Shown here: positions 29,511 to 38,067 of the stretch, in pieces
Layout of the letters: each line of letters begins with the position of its first letter
Numbering within the stretch: the stretch's first letter is position 1
From: Candidatus Zixiibacteriota bacterium
GTDB lineage: Bacteria > Zixibacteria > MSB-5A5 > GN15 > FEB-12
Direction: 5' to 3'
NCBI GenBank assembly: GCA_022571985.1
Contig: JACZWU010000003.1
Location: 1 to 64,000, forward strand
Length of the DNA: 64,000 nucleotides
Position numbers and translations under genes: made by a program
The notes under the pieces: model-generated
The model's input: the letters and a program-made list of their open reading frames with translations, nothing else
The model's database searches: none
What the model was told of the DNA's origin: nothing

Positions 29511-30003
29511 TAGTTATGTTACATATTAGACCGTTAGATTGCATCAAAATTTTGCCCCTATCTCATAAACGCACGAGTTTTAAGACATGAAAAATGTGTC
29601 CCATAAACGGCCGTTTTCGGCACTAAATATCACAGTACCGAAACCTATTTATCAAAACCTCACGTTTTAACGAGTTTTGGCACAGCGAAATGGTGTGTCA
29701 TAACGTACGTTTTTGGAACGGTGTTATTTTAGTAGTAGCATTTTTCTCTGTTTAATTTTCCTTGCTTCTTTTTGGTAAATTAAACTATTTATGTAACATA
29801 GCATTTGGTAAAACTTTTGGGGTAATGTTCAATATATTAAATTCATGATGAGTGGATAAATACCGTTTATTATTCCAGATTCCTATCACAATATATCAAT
29901 AGATGGATATATTTTCCAGTCCATAAAGGTGATATGAGTCAAAATATTACACATATTGACACTGTTGGGCAAAACGGGTCATACAACCGGAGGAGAGAGT
30001 TAC
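29511..30003. other. Gene-free AT-rich stretch with palindromic repeats
   Basis: No convincing ORF on either strand. The left half holds a set of related palindromic motifs (see 29564-29720). The right half (29740-29940) is AT-rich with no clear hairpin or promoter. The segment lies between the broken SDR gene and the NAT gene, and its base composition looks lower in GC than the flanks. Confidence 0.6.
29564..29720. repeat. Cluster of related short palindromic motifs
   Basis: CATAAACG- or CATAACG-starting units lie at 29564, 29602 and 29699, and a variant CACGTTTTAACGAGTTTTGGCAC sits near 29661. Two contain perfect palindromes (AAACGGCCGTTT, AACGTACGTT). Each is followed by TTTT..GGCAC/GGAAC or a close variant. 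They look like repeated protein-binding or recombination sites, but no matching recombinase is in the window. Confidence 0.6.
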
Positions 30004-30762
30004 TTGGACATTGAGGCTTACCTCGAACGCATCGACTATCGTGGCTCTTGCGCTCCCAATGCTCAGACTTTACGAGATATGCATCTGGCGCACCTATTGA
30101 CAGTACCTTTTGAGAACCTGAGCATTCACGCGGGAGAACCGATTATTCTTGAAGACGACGCGTTATTTGAGAAGATTGTTGTGAAGCGGCGCGGTGGTTT
30201 CTGTTACGAACTCAACGGACTATTCGCCGCGTTGCTACGCGCTTCGGGTTTCAATGTTTCAATGCTTTCAGCCAGAGTTGCGAATGGTAATGGGGGTTTT
30301 ACACAAGACTTCGACCACATGCCGCTGATAGTCTCGCTCGATGAACGTTGGCTTGTGGATGTTGGATTTGGTGATACGTTTCGGGAGCCGCTGCTCATAG
30401 ATAACTCAAATGTGCACGAGCAGATCGGACGCGCTTACCGTATCGTTTCTGATGATGAATACCTGATCCTTATGGAGCGTAAGAATGGTGATGAATGGAA
30501 GGCGCAGTATCGATTCAATCTGCAACCCTATCAGTATGCTGACTATGCCGCGATGTGCCATTATCATCAAACCTCGCCAGAGTCACACTTCAAACAACGC
30601 CGCATCTGCTCAAGAGCAACACCAGGAGGACGTGTGACACTGAGCGAGATGCGATTTATTACGACTACTTTGAAGGGTGAGCGGCAGGAGCGCGCGCTGA
30701 CGAACGAAGAAGAATATGCGACGATGCTGCGCGAGCATTTTGGCATCATAATGAGAGAATGA
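30004..30762 (+). CDS. Arylamine N-acetyltransferase
   Basis: 252 residues from TTG 30004, which GGAGGAG (29989) precedes by about eight bases and which gives the family-like start xDIEAYLERIDYRG. The catalytic triad is complete: Cys67 in RGGFCYELN, His in FDHMPLIV, and Asp in VDVGFGD. NATs transfer acetyl groups from acetyl-CoA to arylamines, hydrazines and related amines. An upstream TTG (29956) is in frame but has no ribosome site and adds unrelated residues. It sits in a patch of decayed genes, suggesting acquired DNA, but is itself intact. Confidence 0.93.
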   Translation: MDIEAYLERIDYRGSCAPNAQTLRDMHLAHLLTVPFENLSIHAGEPIILEDDALFEKIVVKRRGGFCYELNGLFAALLRASGFNVSMLSARVANGNGGFTQDFDHMPLIVSLDERWLVDVGFGDTFREPLLIDNSNVHEQIGRAYRIVSDDEYLILMERKNGDEWKAQYRFNLQPYQYADYAAMCHYHQTSPESHFKQRRICSRATPGGRVTLSEMRFITTTLKGERQERALTNEEEYATMLREHFGIIMRE

Positions 30763-30820
30763 TTCATGTGGCTGGCCTGCCACCACTCTTTAGCCCACCT
30801 TCTATGCTGCAGATTAAGCC

Positions 30821-31036
30821 CTAATATTGCTTAATTTCTCGTAAACCTAGGTGTTTCGGCATAAGGAAAATGTGATTCATAAACGGAGTTCCTTGGAGGA
30901 GGCCCCAGTCCCAATCATTTATTGATGCCGCATGAACTTTTACCAGTACTTCATAGTCCTTGGGAGTAGGTTTTTCTATTTCATTGAGTTGAAGAACATC
31001 CGGTGGTCCGTACTTTGTATATATGATGGCTTTCAC
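30821..31036 (-). pseudogene. Fragment of a zinc-type alcohol dehydrogenase / quinone oxidoreductase
   Basis: From GTG 31036 (GAGGAGG five bases upstream) the frame reads (V)KAIIYTKYGPPDVLQLN then VLVKVHAASINDWDW, a clean N-terminus of the NAD(P)-dependent medium-chain dehydrogenase family. It stops after about 71 residues, whereas full proteins have about 320-340. The GroES-like domain is cut short and the Rossmann domain is absent, so it is a remnant. A strong ribosome site remains. Confidence 0.8.
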
Positions 31037-31252
31037 AGTATCCTCCTCACAATTTGTATTGATCAAACATATTTAAATATTTCGAAAAGGAAAACTGCTT
31101 ATTCTAATTTTTAGAATTCCTGATTTATTGAGTCTAAGAATTATTAAGCGAGATAAATGCTCGTTTTATAGCCTAAATCGGAATTGAAAGCGAGATTTTA
31201 CTTAGGAGGTAACGTTTACTTAACAGTTCACTTTACCGACACGGATTTCTGC

Positions 31253-31441
31253 TTAGCCGTAAACTTCACTTTGATTACACTTGCAAACGCCCATGTTTCT
31301 GGACTTGTATTTCCAGGCTCCGCTCTCGGTCTTAACCGCTTTTACGTGGCGGATATACTGAAAATGCTCTTTGCAAACCGGGCAATCCACCGTTTGGGCT
31401 TTCTTTGCAGATTTGTCAGCAAAACTTTGCTTTTTAGCCAT
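31253..31441 (-). CDS. Small zinc-ribbon-like protein
   Basis: 62 residues. CPVCKEHF near residue 20 and CKC near residue 53 form a possible C4-type zinc site around a basic, aromatic centre. I do not recognise a named family. It is the last of four overlapping genes; its start overlaps the 31434 gene by eight bases. Confidence 0.7.
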   Translation of the reverse strand: MAKKQSFADKSAKKAQTVDCPVCKEHFQYIRHVKAVKTESGAWKYKSRNMGVCKCNQSEVYG

Positions 31442-31673
31442 CTCTCATTAACTCCTTATCAACTACCTCAAAACTCTCAGTCTCCAATCGCAGTTCCTGT
31501 TTGACTGCCAGAAGTAACTGAGTTGTTTGATACAATAAATCAAACTCTTCGTTTGAACCAAATGTTCCAGTATCACCGGAGGCTTTGGCAAACTTTGCCA
31601 CGGCCGTCTGATAATCTCTTTTTTTAAGCGCCACCAGCGCCTGACAATATGCTTTTTCAGAATCAACCAGCAT
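31434..31673 (-). CDS. Short helical protein, possibly TPR-like
   Basis: 79 residues, mostly predicted helix: AYCQALVALKKRDYQTAVAKF is compatible with one TPR-like hairpin. No family recognised. It overlaps its upstream neighbour by 11 bases and the downstream zinc-ribbon gene by 8, so translation is likely coupled. Confidence 0.65.
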   Translation of the reverse strand: MLVDSEKAYCQALVALKKRDYQTAVAKFAKASGDTGTFGSNEEFDLLYQTTQLLLAVKQELRLETESFEVVDKELMRDG

Positions 31674-32361
31674 AAGAACTTTCTGCCTTAGCCTTTTTAA
31701 TCAGGCTCTCGGCTGCTTTGAGCCGTTTTACATATGGTTCAACCAAGTAATTCTTCAAGCGCAGGTAATATATGATAAAGCCTGAAAGAATCAAAGCCTC
31801 TTCATTTAGCTGCAAATAGGCAGAATTAAGACAGTCATCTAAGGCTGATAAAATATGGCCCTTGCCGCCAGAGACATCTTTCCAGCGCTTGAACATAGAC
31901 TCAAAATGCTCGGTGAATTTTAAAATCGAGTCCTTTTCAATTTCGGCAAGCGTCTCTCCGCCGCGCCTGAGAACTAATTTCTGAAGCTTACGGTCGAGTT
32001 TTCCGGGCTCAGGCTTTAGTGTGTCCTGCCAGCGCTCGATTTCGGAACTGACTTTTTCTGATTCCTGAGATTTTTCAGGATTGGTTGTGAGACCATCTTT
32101 GATCTGCCCCAATATTTTACTTATCCGCGAGGCATCGGCAGGACGAATCGTCTTCTCGGTCAGCCAGTCATTATGCTCGGCAAACCAGTCGCCGACTTCC
32201 ATCGAAAAATCTTTCTCTGTTGATTCCTGGCGAGCTATATCATCGAGCCGGTTGATACCATCCAAGACAGTCAGACGCTCACCTTTGAGCTCAACTACCC
32301 GGTGCAGGAATGACTCCAGCACAACTTCCAGAGATTTCATGGTGCGGGTTCTTTCAGTCAA
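31663..32361 (-). CDS. Helical/coiled-coil protein of a DUF4388 operon
   Basis: 232 residues rich in Glu, Lys, Leu and Arg with long heptad-compatible helices and no signal peptide or recognised domain. Hydrophobic ALILSGFIIYYLRL near residue 200 may be buried in a bundle. The second Met (residue 8) is an alternative start. It overlaps the DUF4388 gene by eight bases. Function unknown. Confidence 0.65.
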   Translation of the reverse strand: MTERTRTMKSLEVVLESFLHRVVELKGERLTVLDGINRLDDIARQESTEKDFSMEVGDWFAEHNDWLTEKTIRPADASRISKILGQIKDGLTTNPEKSQESEKVSSEIERWQDTLKPEPGKLDRKLQKLVLRRGGETLAEIEKDSILKFTEHFESMFKRWKDVSGGKGHILSALDDCLNSAYLQLNEEALILSGFIIYYLRLKNYLVEPYVKRLKAAESLIKKAKAESSYAG

Positions 32362-33262
32362 CTGGCGTCTCCAGAAAGGCAGTTTTCAGACGCTGCTGAC
32401 TTGTTTTGGTGACCGTCTTTTGAGCCAGAAATTCCTCAAAAAGATTGGCCAGCCGGTTGACCATCTGGTCTAAAGGCATGGCCGTGGGAGATTCGGTTTT
32501 CTTTTCACACTCGGTAATAATACCGGCAATTTTTAGCCGGGCCAGCCGAATCAAAGTTTCATCGTCACCAATTTGGCTCATCTCGCAGATTTCCTTGATT
32601 GTCCGGTGACCATCGACTAAGGCCATAATATTCCACTCCGTGGCCGGCATGGCCACCTCTCTTTTCAGGCCTGCCTGCGTGGCGGCGATAGTATAAACTG
32701 AACCAGTGTCCGGCAAAGCTGTCTCAGCCATATTCAGCTCATCAAATCTGCGAAGCCCCTCAAGAATTACGTTCTCTACCGAGAGCCGCACTGTTATTTC
32801 TTCTTCTGTGGGTAATTGATTCTCGTAGAATTTGAACGAACCTGTCTGCCAGCTTAGAAGAGAATACAGGAGCTCTTCTATCTGAGTTTTGACTGCCGCC
32901 TCAAGGTCGCTGCGGCTGATATAATTCTGGTCAATCAGTATTTCGCCAAGCCTGGCAGAGGTTTCGGACTCTGCCTGTATTTTGACTGCATCCTCAAGCT
33001 GCTGAGCTGTTAAAATCTCCAATTCCTTAAGCAGCTGACCAATATGGTAAGTCTGCTGCGGGCCATAGGCATAGGTGATATGGCCGTCTCTGAAATAAAC
33101 CATAACGATAGCGCTTTGGTTTTGAATCGCCAGCGTTCCGGTTTTACGGGTGGTTGCTACCAGCTGCAGAATCTCAGGCAGACTGAAATTTTCTATACTT
33201 CCCTGTAAATCGAGCTCTTTCAAGTTACTCCCTTGAGAAGATTCCGATATGTTATTACCCAT
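32354..33262 (-). CDS. DUF4388 (PATAN-like) domain protein
   Basis: 302 residues. The N-terminal domain (about 16-130) matches DUF4388: LQGSIENFSLPEILQLV, then TGTLAIQ, FRDGHITYAYG and IGQLLKE. A second region (about 110-150) reads RLGEILIDQNYISRSDLEAAVKTQIEE, a repeat common in DUF4388 and type II secretion-type regulators. The C-terminal part resembles a small winged-helix or response module (LVDGHRTIKEIC). DUF4388 proteins act with small GTPases and response regulators in Myxococcus and cyanobacterial signalling; none are adjacent here. AAGGGG about seven bases upstream supports the ATG. First gene of the four-gene run. Confidence 0.8.
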   Translation of the reverse strand: MGNNISESSQGSNLKELDLQGSIENFSLPEILQLVATTRKTGTLAIQNQSAIVMVYFRDGHITYAYGPQQTYHIGQLLKELEILTAQQLEDAVKIQAESETSARLGEILIDQNYISRSDLEAAVKTQIEELLYSLLSWQTGSFKFYENQLPTEEEITVRLSVENVILEGLRRFDELNMAETALPDTGSVYTIAATQAGLKREVAMPATEWNIMALVDGHRTIKEICEMSQIGDDETLIRLARLKIAGIITECEKKTESPTAMPLDQMVNRLANLFEEFLAQKTVTKTSQQRLKTAFLETPVD

Positions 33263-33338
33263 AGGTTGCCCCTTCTTTAAGGTACTTTAACCTTGAGGAT
33301 ATATCCTGGCGGTTATGGTGTCAAATTTGAAACTAGGG

Positions 33339-33378
33339 CAATATCACTTTTTTTATTCCAATAAAAAGCGTGATATTG
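33339..33378. promoter_or_regulatory. Long inverted repeat in the divergent DUF4388/recX gap
   Basis: CAATATCAC (33339) and GTGATATTG (33370) form a 9-bp perfect arm; inside it TTTTTATT and AATAAAAA add a second symmetric arm. The repeat lies about 50 bases upstream of recX and 75 bases upstream of the DUF4388 start, well placed for an operator that controls both. No known regulator motif matched by eye. Confidence 0.55.
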
Positions 33379-33427
33379 TACGCTTTGGCTAACGAGAAAC
33401 TAACCTTATATTAGGCCTGGGTTAAAT

Positions 33428-34090
33428 ATGAGTAAAAACACGCAAATCTATTACAAAATTCTAAAGCTTAAAAGAGGTCCGGTGACGGCCAGCCTGACAA
33501 TTGACTCTCTGGAAAAACCTGTGAAGGTCCCTCTGGAACTGGTTAACAGAGAAGCCCTCGAAGAAAAGATGCTGATATCGGCAGTTCTATTAAGCGATTT
33601 AAATGACGAAGCCGAAGATCTGCAATGCGAAACCAAAGCTGTGGCATTATTGTCACGGCGGGACCACTCTGTCGGAGAGCTGAAAAGAAAACTACGTCAG
33701 AAGAAATTCAGCGAGGAGGCTATCAGCCGAACAGTCTCTATCTATAAAAAAAGCGGGCTTTTAGATGACAAAAGCTATGCAGAAAAGATAGTCAGCCGCC
33801 AGTTGGCAGAGAAACCATCCGGCAGGCCGTATTTGATATCTCTGCTTATGAGCAAACTTATCATGCGTGAACTGGCCGAAGAAACCGTAAACTCGCTCTA
33901 CCAGAGCGAAGACGAGCTTGGTCTGGCTGTCAGCGCTCTGGGCAAGCGCTGGAATCAATACAGCCAGTTTGAACTTGAAGAGGCCCGCCGCAAAGCCTAT
34001 AATTATCTCTCCCGAAAAGGCTTCAGCTATGGTATTGCCAAAGAGGCCTTTGAACAGCTAAGGCAAGAGCAAGAGGAATATAGAGATTAG
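33428..34090 (+). CDS. recX: Regulatory protein RecX
   Basis: 220 residues. Three-helix repeat units typical of RecX are visible: RRDHSVGELKRKLRQKKFSEEAI, then LLDDKSYAEKIVSRQL, and ending SYGIAKEAFEQL. RecX binds RecA filaments and dampens recombinase activity. No recA lies beside it here. The stop codon TAG (34088) overlaps the AUU start of alaS by one base. Confidence 0.88.
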   Translation: MSKNTQIYYKILKLKRGPVTASLTIDSLEKPVKVPLELVNREALEEKMLISAVLLSDLNDEAEDLQCETKAVALLSRRDHSVGELKRKLRQKKFSEEAISRTVSIYKKSGLLDDKSYAEKIVSRQLAEKPSGRPYLISLLMSKLIMRELAEETVNSLYQSEDELGLAVSALGKRWNQYSQFELEEARRKAYNYLSRKGFSYGIAKEAFEQLRQEQEEYRD

Positions 34091-36713
34091 AACAGCTGAT
34101 TTACGAGAGTCATTTTTAAGCTTCTTTGAAGGCAGCGGACACAAACGCCTGCCCTCGTCGCCGGTGATTCCTTTTGATGACCCTACCCTGCTCTTTACCA
34201 ATGCCGGCATGAACCAGTTCAAAGATGTTTTTACCGGTCAGCGTAAAGTTGACTACAAGCGGGCTGCCTCCAGCCAGAAATGTATCCGCGCCGGAGGTAA
34301 ACATAACGACCTTGACAATGTCGGTTTTACCGCGCGCCATCATACATTTTTTGAGATGCTGGGGAATTTTTCGTTTGGTGATTATTTCAAAGAAGAGGCT
34401 ATCAAATTTGCCTGGGAATGGCTCACCAAAGAACTAAAACTTCCGTCCGACCGGCTTTATGCCACAGTCTATCAGGAAGATGATGACGCCTTTGCGCTGT
34501 GGGAAAAGATAGCGCCACAGTTAAAAAACGGCCGCATCCTGCGCTTTGGCAAAAAAGATAATTACTGGTCGATGGGCGAGCTTGGCCCCTGTGGTCCCTG
34601 TTCGGAAATTCACTTTGACCGCGGTGAAAAATTTGGAAGCGGCACAAGCGATGTAGTCAACGGTGAAACCGACCGCTTTGTGGAAATCTGGAATCTGGTT
34701 TTTATGCAGTACGATCAGCTGCCCGGCGGGAAGATTATCGACTTGCCCAAGCCGTCTGTTGACACCGGAGCCGGTTTAGAGCGCTTAGCCGCTATAAATC
34801 AAAATGTCGAAACAAATTATCATATAGACCTCTTTAAAAATATAATTGCTGCTATCAGCGAAATAACCAATTCTGACTACAAGAAAAATATTGCCTCGCA
34901 TCATGTCATAGCCGACCACTTAAGAGCCTTAACTTTTGCCATCGCCGATGGCGCCGGTATTTCAAACGAGGGTCAGGGCTATGTTTTAAGACGAATCCTC
35001 CGCCGCGCCGCCAGACACGGCCGTAATTTAGGCGTGAACGAGCCATTCATCTACAAACTGGTGCCGGTGTTAGTTGAAGAGATGGGACAGATTTACCCTG
35101 AAATCAAAGAAAAGCGTCCGCATATTATTAACGTTATACATGCCGAAGAAGAATCGTTTGGCCGCACTCTTGAGACAGGTCTGCATCATATAGAAGAAAT
35201 CGTGGGTGACTTAAAAAACAGCAAAACCCGGGTCTTTCCCGGTGAGGAAGTGTTTCGACTTTATGACACCTACGGCTTTCCCTATGACTTAACAGAAATC
35301 ATCGCCGCCGAGCACGGCCTGACACTTGATAAAGACGGTTTTGATAAGTCCATGTCTAAGCAACAGGAACAGTCGAAATCGTCAACGAAATTAGTAGTGG
35401 ATTTTTCAGTTCCTATAGAATGGTCTGCTGCAACTGAATTTGCACGCGACAATTTGACAATTGAAACAAAATTAGTCGAAGCAACAGAGATAGATTCTAA
35501 GGAAGCAGATAAAATCCTAGTTGGGGTAGTACTCGATAAAAGCCCTTTCTATGTGGAATCAGGCGGACAAATCAGTGATACTGGAAAAATCATTGGACCA
35601 AATTTTGAAATTCAGGTGTCGGCTATGGAATCTCAGTCAGGTACTTATTTACATAAGGGTGTCGTAAAGGAAGGGACCCTCAATGATATCTTAAAATCCG
35701 TCAAAGAGGGTGCTATTGTTAAAGCTCAAGTCAACTCAGAGCGGCGCTGGGACATCATGCGTAATCATACCGCTACTCATCTGGCGCAGGCGGCACTTAG
35801 AAAAGTTCTGGGGACGCACGTCAGGCAGTCCGGTTCGTATGTCGGTCCCGACAGACTGCGCTTTGATTTCTCGCACCATCAGCCGCTGACAGCCGATGAA
35901 ATCCGGCAGGTCGAAGAATTGGTCAACGGCGAAATAATTAAAGGCGCTATCGTAAACACGGAATTGATGCCTCTTGAAAAAGCCAAAAAGACCGACGCCA
36001 TGGCCTTGTTCGGTGAAAAATATGCCGATGATGTGCGGGTTGTATCAATAGACAAATTTTCCAAAGAACTTTGTGGCGGCACGCATGTGGAAAACGTCGG
36101 GCAGATTGGTCCTTTCAGAATCACATTGGAAACAGGCGTGGCCTCGGGCGTAAGGCGTCTGGAGGCTGTAACCGGCCGAGAAGCTCTTAAGCTGATGCTG
36201 TCTGACAAAAATCTTATGAGACAAATTGGCACGCTGATAGGACGAACGGGAAACGATATTGTCGAAGGTGTAGAGCAGCTTAAAGAAAGTAACAGTTCTT
36301 TACAGCGTGAACTGAAAAAAGTCAAAGCTAATATGTTTTCCGGTTCACAGAGTACGATCGGAGAATCTACAAAGATTGGCGGCGTTAATATGCTTACCCA
36401 TGATTTTGGCGAGACCGATAAAGATATCATGGCCGGCTGGATTGATAAGCAGAAAGAGAGCGCCGAAGCGGTGGTGGCATTGGGGCTGGGACAGGTTAAC
36501 GGCAAGAAGACATTTATGGCTTCGGCCAGTTCTCAAGCGACGACCAAGTTCAAAATTGATATCGGTAAATTTTCCAAAGAACTGCTGCCGGAGTTTGGCG
36601 GCCGTGGCGGCGGCAAAATAAATTTTGCACAGGGAAGTGTGGCGATTGAAACAGAAGTTAAAAACTTTTTTGAGAGAGCCAGGAAGTTATTTATAAAACA
36701 TAGAGGCAACTAA
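34086..36713 (+). CDS. alaS: Alanyl-tRNA synthetase, likely AUU start
   Basis: About 875 residues if started at ATT 34086. The family N-terminus is clear: RTADLRESFLSFFEGSGH then SSPVIPFDDPTLLFTNAGMN. The editing-domain HTATHLAQAAL and the C-terminal CGGTHV (zinc/editing site) are visible, and the DHHA1 tail is near the end. The nearest canonical start, GTG 34164, would delete the first 26 conserved residues. No ATG, GTG or TTG exists in frame between the upstream TAA (34059) and 34164. AGAGGA ends eight bases before ATT, inside recX. AlaS charges tRNA-Ala. It overlaps the recX stop. Confidence 0.93.
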   Translation: MRTADLRESFLSFFEGSGHKRLPSSPVIPFDDPTLLFTNAGMNQFKDVFTGQRKVDYKRAASSQKCIRAGGKHNDLDNVGFTARHHTFFEMLGNFSFGDYFKEEAIKFAWEWLTKELKLPSDRLYATVYQEDDDAFALWEKIAPQLKNGRILRFGKKDNYWSMGELGPCGPCSEIHFDRGEKFGSGTSDVVNGETDRFVEIWNLVFMQYDQLPGGKIIDLPKPSVDTGAGLERLAAINQNVETNYHIDLFKNIIAAISEITNSDYKKNIASHHVIADHLRALTFAIADGAGISNEGQGYVLRRILRRAARHGRNLGVNEPFIYKLVPVLVEEMGQIYPEIKEKRPHIINVIHAEEESFGRTLETGLHHIEEIVGDLKNSKTRVFPGEEVFRLYDTYGFPYDLTEIIAAEHGLTLDKDGFDKSMSKQQEQSKSSTKLVVDFSVPIEWSAATEFARDNLTIETKLVEATEIDSKEADKILVGVVLDKSPFYVESGGQISDTGKIIGPNFEIQVSAMESQSGTYLHKGVVKEGTLNDILKSVKEGAIVKAQVNSERRWDIMRNHTATHLAQAALRKVLGTHVRQSGSYVGPDRLRFDFSHHQPLTADEIRQVEELVNGEIIKGAIVNTELMPLEKAKKTDAMALFGEKYADDVRVVSIDKFSKELCGGTHVENVGQIGPFRITLETGVASGVRRLEAVTGREALKLMLSDKNLMRQIGTLIGRTGNDIVEGVEQLKESNSSLQRELKKVKANMFSGSQSTIGESTKIGGVNMLTHDFGETDKDIMAGWIDKQKESAEAVVALGLGQVNGKKTFMASASSQATTKFKIDIGKFSKELLPEFGGRGGGKINFAQGSVAIETEVKNFFERARKLFIKHRGN

Positions 36714-37480
36714 TGAGACACGGACAAGTCTTTCAACAATTGATCAGCATCAAAGAAAATCGGGGCGGCGGCTTTTTGCTCTTAATCGACCCCGACCGCT
36801 ATGGACAAAACCAGGGTCTGTCGATGGCCGAAGCAGCCGAAGACTGCGGAGTTGACGCTATTTTAGTCGGTAGTTCGTTTATGCTGAACACAAACTTTTC
36901 ACAATCTGTCAAAGAAATAAAACGTGCAACCAAACTTCCGGTGATTATTTTCCCAGGTTCGTTCGCGCAGCTGACGCCTGAGGCCGATGCGGTTTTGTTC
37001 ACCTCGCTGATATCGGGACGTAATCCGAACTATCTGATCGACGAGCAGGTACGCGGGGCGCCGCTGGTCAAAAAATTTAACTTAGAGACTATCGCGACAG
37101 GTTATATGCTGATAGAATCGACTTCGTTGACATCGGTGCAGTTTATCTCCGGCACTTTACCGATTCCAAGAACTAAACCGGACATCGCCTGTGCCCATGC
37201 TCTGGCGGCCCAGTATCTGGGTATGAAAATGGTCTACCTTGAAGCCGGTTCAGGCGCAACTCAGGCCGTGCCGGATGAGATGATTCAGATGACAAGCTCG
37301 TATGTTGATATTCCGGTTATGGTCGGCGGCGGTCTGAGCAGTCCCGAAGAATGCGCTAAAAAGATAGAAGCCGGCGCTTCGTTTATTGTCTGCGGAAACT
37401 CACTCGAGGATGATCCCAGCCATAATTATTTAAGAGAATTAACTTCAGCAACCCACTCAAAAGAACAAGTGACCGTATGA
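36713..37480 (+). CDS. Geranylgeranylglyceryl / heptaprenylglyceryl phosphate synthase family
   Basis: 255 residues of the GGGPS/PcrB TIM-barrel family. LLLIDPDR near residue 22 is the phosphate- and Mg-binding DPD motif; VGSSFML, PGSFAQLTPEADAVLF, YLEAGSGA and VGGGLSSPEE are the usual barrel-loop motifs. In Archaea this enzyme makes the first ether bond of membrane lipids; bacterial homologues make prenylglyceryl phosphate of varying chain length. It shares one base with the alaS stop (TAATG) and overlaps gmhA by four. Substrate chain length cannot be told from sequence. Confidence 0.9.
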   Translation: MRHGQVFQQLISIKENRGGGFLLLIDPDRYGQNQGLSMAEAAEDCGVDAILVGSSFMLNTNFSQSVKEIKRATKLPVIIFPGSFAQLTPEADAVLFTSLISGRNPNYLIDEQVRGAPLVKKFNLETIATGYMLIESTSLTSVQFISGTLPIPRTKPDIACAHALAAQYLGMKMVYLEAGSGATQAVPDEMIQMTSSYVDIPVMVGGGLSSPEECAKKIEAGASFIVCGNSLEDDPSHNYLRELTSATHSKEQVTV

Positions 37481-38067
37481 AAAAAGATGAAAAACTAATT
37501 TTTCTAAAAAACTTAGCAGAGGAATCTTCTATCCTGCGCAAATCAATGGTTGAAGAACTGGGGCCACAAATACTTGAACTAGCTGCGGTAATTTCCGGAG
37601 TAATCGGCACCGGCGGCAAACTTCTTCTGGCCGGCAATGGCGGCTCGGCCGCGGACTCTTCGCATTTTGCCGGAGAGATGATTGTGCGGCTCTCTGCTGA
37701 AAGAAACAGACAGGCGCTACCGGCTATAGCGCTGTCTGCCGATACGGCGGTGTTGACTGCTGCCGCCAACGATTTTGGTTTTGAAAATGTTTTTGCACGG
37801 CAGGTTGAAGGCCTCGGACAAAAAGGGGATATGCTCTTTGTTCTGTCGACTTCTGGCAACTCCCCTAACTTAATTAAAGCAGTCGACACTGCCAAAAGAA
37901 TGGGAATCATTACGGTCGGACTGCTGGGCAATAGCGGTGGTAAACTCGCCAAAGCGGTCGACCGCGCGCTGGTAATACCGCATCCCTCCACACAGCGTGT
38001 TCAGGAAGAGCATATATTTATCATTCATATTCTGGTAGAACTGGTTGAAGGTGATTTGATTAAATGA
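37477..38067 (+). CDS. gmhA: Sedoheptulose-7-phosphate isomerase
   Basis: 196 residues with one SIS domain: GGKLLLAGNGGSAADSSHFA, then LPAIALSADTAVLTAAANDF and FVLSTSGNSPNLIKAV. It converts sedoheptulose 7-phosphate to D-glycero-D-manno-heptose 7-phosphate, the first step of LPS heptose synthesis. The ATGA overlap with GGGPS and the O-antigen-ligase-like gene that follows fit an outer-membrane glycan role. A heptose kinase is not in the window. Confidence 0.92.
   Translation: MKKDEKLIFLKNLAEESSILRKSMVEELGPQILELAAVISGVIGTGGKLLLAGNGGSAADSSHFAGEMIVRLSAERNRQALPAIALSADTAVLTAAANDFGFENVFARQVEGLGQKGDMLFVLSTSGNSPNLIKAVDTAKRMGIITVGLLGNSGGKLAKAVDRALVIPHPSTQRVQEEHIFIIHILVELVEGDLIK

Noticed and set aside
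29564-29720. Integron attC sites
   Set aside because: The motifs are too short, lack the paired RYYYAAC/GTTRRRY boxes, and the neighbouring genes are in mixed orientations with no integrase.
29956-29984. TTGACA upstream of the NAT gene as a -35 box
   Set aside because: No acceptable -10 at 16-18 bases, and the implied transcript would start inside the ribosome site.
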